A stretch of DNA of 64,000 nt from Sphingomonas sp. UV9 (GTDB lineage Bacteria; Pseudomonadota; Alphaproteobacteria; Sphingomonadales; Sphingomonadaceae): assembly GCF_004101245.1 (NCBI RefSeq), contig NZ_SCIN01000002.1:124001-188000 (forward strand). The letters are read 5' to 3'. This document shows positions 61,931 through 64,000 of the stretch, piece after piece (positions within the stretch are counted from its first letter, which is position 1; every line of letters begins with the position of its first letter). Both the position numbers and the translations under genes were made by a program. Under the pieces are notes generated by a model. It did no database searches and was not told the DNA's origin. It saw only the letters and a program-made list of their open reading frames with translations.

Positions 61931-63985
61931 ATGACCAAACCCCCTATCGCCGAGCAGCGCCCGCATAGCTTCACCACGCACGGCGTGACGGTTGAGGATC
62001 CCTATGCGTGGCTGAAGGATCCGAACTATCCCGAGGTCGATGACGAAGACGTGCTGGCGTATCTCGCCGCCGAGAACGTCTATTTCGAAGAGCAGATGGC
62101 GCCGCACACGCCGCTGGTCGACACGATCTACGAAGAGATGAAGGCGCGGATCAAGGAGGATGAGTCCTCGGTGCCGCAGAAGGATGGCGATTGGCTGTAC
62201 TGGACCGCGTATGAGACCGGCGGGCAGTATAAGAAATGGTGGCGGAAACCTGTCGCGGGCGGTGACGACGAGTTGTTGCTCGACGAGCCGGCGCTGGCGG
62301 AGGGGCATGAGTATTTCCGGCTCGGGGCGTTCTCGGTCAGCAATGACGGGCGCTATCTGGCCTATGCGATCGACGACAATGGCAGCGAGCGGTTCGAGGT
62401 TCGGGTCAAGGATCTGGATACCGGCGAGCATCTGCCCGACGTGATCCCGGGAATGCTGAGCGAGATCGTCTGGACCGCGGACGATGCGGGGTTCCTCTAC
62501 GGGCTGGCGAACGAGCAGTGGCGGACGGACAATGCGCGGTTCCACCGGTTGGGGACGCCGATTGCCGAGGACGTGGTGCTGTTCCACGAGGAGGACGAGG
62601 GGTTTCGCGTCGGGGTCGGCGAGACGAGCTCGCGGAAATGGATCGTCATCGCGACGAGCGACCATGTGACGAGCGAACTGTACCTGCTGCCGGCGCATGA
62701 GCCTCTGGCGGTGCCGATCCTCGTCTCGGCGCGGAAGGTCGGGCGCGAATATGATGTGGACGAGCATGACGGGACGCTGTTCATCCATACCAACGACGTC
62801 GATCCGAACTTCCGGCTGTGCACCGCGCTGGTCGAGGAGCCCGATGCCTGGACCGAGGTGATCCCGGCGTCGCCGACGTTCTACATGACCGGGGTGGAGT
62901 GTTATCAGGACTTCTTCGTGGTCGACGGGCGCGAGGACGGGCTCGATCAGATCGCGATCCACCGGTACGAAACGCCCACCGAGGGACGGCGGATCGAGTT
63001 TCCCGAGGCGAGCTATGTCGCGGGGCTGGGCGACAACCCTGAGTACGACATGACGGTGCTGCGGCTTGGGTATGAGTCGATGGTCACGCCGGGGACGGTG
63101 TACGACTATGACGTCGATACGGCTGAGCGGACGATGCTCAAGGTGCAGGAGATCCCGAGCGGCTACGACGCGGCGAAATACGCGACCGAGCGGCTGAAGA
63201 TCGTCGCGCGGGACGGGACCGAGATTCCGGTGTCGATCGTCTATCCCGCCGGGTTCGTGCGTGACGGGTCGGCACCTTTGTTCCTCTATGCCTATGGGGC
63301 TTATGGCTATGCGATCCCGCCGGGCTTCTCGACCGGGCGGATGAGTTTGCTCGATCGCGGGTTCGCCTATGCGATCGCGCATATTCGCGGCGGCGATGAT
63401 CTTGGCCAGCAATGGTACCTGGACGGGAAGCTGGAGAAGCGTGCGAACACGTTCAACGATTTCGTCGACGTGGCCAAGGCACTGGTCGATGCGCAGTGGA
63501 CGTCGGCGGGGAAGATCGCGATCGCTGGGCGGTCTGCGGGCGGCGAGCTGATGGGGGCGGTGATCAATTCCGATCCCGAGCTCTGGGGCGCTGTGATCGC
63601 CGACGTGCCGTTCGTCGACGTGCTCAACACGATGCTCGACGCGGAGCTTCCGCTGACGCCGGGCGAATGGCCCGAATGGGGCAATCCGATCGAGGACAAG
63701 GCGGCGTTCGACCTGATCCGGTCCTATTCGCCGTACGACAACGTAACCGCGCAGGCCTATCCGCCGATGTTCATCAGCGGCGGGCTGAACGATCCGCGCG
63801 TGACCTATTGGGAGCCCGCGAAATGGGCGGCCAAGCTGCGGCTGATGAAGACCGACGACAACGTCCTGCTGCTCAAGACCAACATGGGCGCGGGGCATGG
63901 CGGCAAGTCGGGGCGGTTCGAGTCGCTGCGGGAGGGCGCGGAAGAACACGCGTTCGTGCTGTGGCAGCTGGGCGTCGCGGGGTGA
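61931..63985 (+). CDS. ptrB: Prolyl-oligopeptidase-family protease (oligopeptidase B-like), 684 aa
   Basis: The N-terminal propeller is followed by the alpha/beta hydrolase domain of S9A. Catalytic Ser lies in AIAGRSAGGELMG, Asp in SGGLNDPRVTYWEPAKWAA and His in MGAGHGGKSGRFE. YGAYGYAIPPGF and AHIRGGDDLGQQWYLDGKLEKR are the usual oligopeptidase B signatures. It cuts short peptides after basic residues. Length is normal. The stop lies 15 bp before the window end. Confidence 0.95.
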   Translation: MTKPPIAEQRPHSFTTHGVTVEDPYAWLKDPNYPEVDDEDVLAYLAAENVYFEEQMAPHTPLVDTIYEEMKARIKEDESSVPQKDGDWLYWTAYETGGQYKKWWRKPVAGGDDELLLDEPALAEGHEYFRLGAFSVSNDGRYLAYAIDDNGSERFEVRVKDLDTGEHLPDVIPGMLSEIVWTADDAGFLYGLANEQWRTDNARFHRLGTPIAEDVVLFHEEDEGFRVGVGETSSRKWIVIATSDHVTSELYLLPAHEPLAVPILVSARKVGREYDVDEHDGTLFIHTNDVDPNFRLCTALVEEPDAWTEVIPASPTFYMTGVECYQDFFVVDGREDGLDQIAIHRYETPTEGRRIEFPEASYVAGLGDNPEYDMTVLRLGYESMVTPGTVYDYDVDTAERTMLKVQEIPSGYDAAKYATERLKIVARDGTEIPVSIVYPAGFVRDGSAPLFLYAYGAYGYAIPPGFSTGRMSLLDRGFAYAIAHIRGGDDLGQQWYLDGKLEKRANTFNDFVDVAKALVDAQWTSAGKIAIAGRSAGGELMGAVINSDPELWGAVIADVPFVDVLNTMLDAELPLTPGEWPEWGNPIEDKAAFDLIRSYSPYDNVTAQAYPPMFISGGLNDPRVTYWEPAKWAAKLRLMKTDDNVLLLKTNMGAGHGGKSGRFESLREGAEEHAFVLWQLGVAG

Positions 63986-64000
63986 GCCGGTTCACGCTCT

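Noticed and set aside
61697..63949. 750-codon open frame antisense to the oligopeptidase
   Set aside because: High-GC third-position shadow of a well-supported S9 protease; His/Arg/Pro-rich and without a family.

Overview
The window reads as chromosomal DNA of a sphingomonad-like alphaproteobacterium. The evidence is high GC, two TonB-dependent receptors of the type these bacteria use for carbon compounds, an alphaproteobacterial LexA box (GAAC-N7-GAAC), and an ordinary housekeeping flank on the right. That flank (about 56.2-64 kb) holds an RNB-domain ribonuclease, tRNA-Thr(GGU), an aminopeptidase P, trpC followed by a MEKHLA-domain gene, and an oligopeptidase. The first 56 kb is mostly accessory DNA, and the 3' end of the tRNA faces it.

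Region 1 (0-10.9 kb) is a seven-gene minus-strand operon (6507 to 790). It carries two DEDD-type 3'-5' exonuclease-like proteins and five proteins I do not recognise; two of those share a diverged N-terminal module. A small ArsR-type winged-helix gene is divergent from it. Near-identical operator-like sites lie in front of both. A CoiA-like nuclease, a tiny basic ORF and a winged-helix protein follow.

Region 2 (11.7-24.8 kb) is a catabolic locus. TonB receptor 1, an MFS transporter, an acyl-CoA synthetase and a TetR regulator run one way. TonB receptor 2, a carboxylesterase, a GH1 glycosidase and a DUF3089 hydrolase run the other way. The same inverted repeat (TAATTA-N6-YAATGA) lies beside a TTGAC box in front of both receptors. 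A decayed GH13 glucosidase sits between receptor 2 and the esterase. The likely theme is import of an esterified glycoside, hydrolysis of its ester and glycosidic bonds, and CoA activation of the released acid.

Region 3 (25.4-48.1 kb) is the most unusual part. After an IS3 remnant come a coupled operon of a DUF2235 hydrolase, a secreted nuclease, a lipoprotein and a helical protein, then a membrane protein and a RyR-like protein. Next is a run of nine genes on one strand: metallo-beta-lactamase-fold protein, TIR-like protein, caspase, second TIR-like protein, intracellular subtilisin, CHAT protease, TIR protein, phosphoesterase and second caspase. Further right are a papain-like protease followed 6 bp later by a chagasin-like inhibitor of that family, and an IetA/IetS-like ATPase-subtilase pair with a divergent DUF6471 HTH gene and a perfect 16-bp palindrome between them. 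Individually these families are typical of bacterial conflict and immune systems. As a set they look like a hub of protease and TIR signalling.

Region 4 (48.3-56 kb) holds DNA-damage and small accessory genes: an SRAP/YedK protein, UmuD and UmuC under a LexA box, a YozE-like protein, a thermonuclease, an HEAGH-motif protein, and a Panacea-domain antitoxin with its probable toxin. Many genes in regions 1, 3 and 4 overlap by ATGA or GTGA, so operon calls there are fairly secure. No integrase, intact transposon, plasmid origin or CRISPR array was seen. The left boundary of the accessory DNA lies outside the window.
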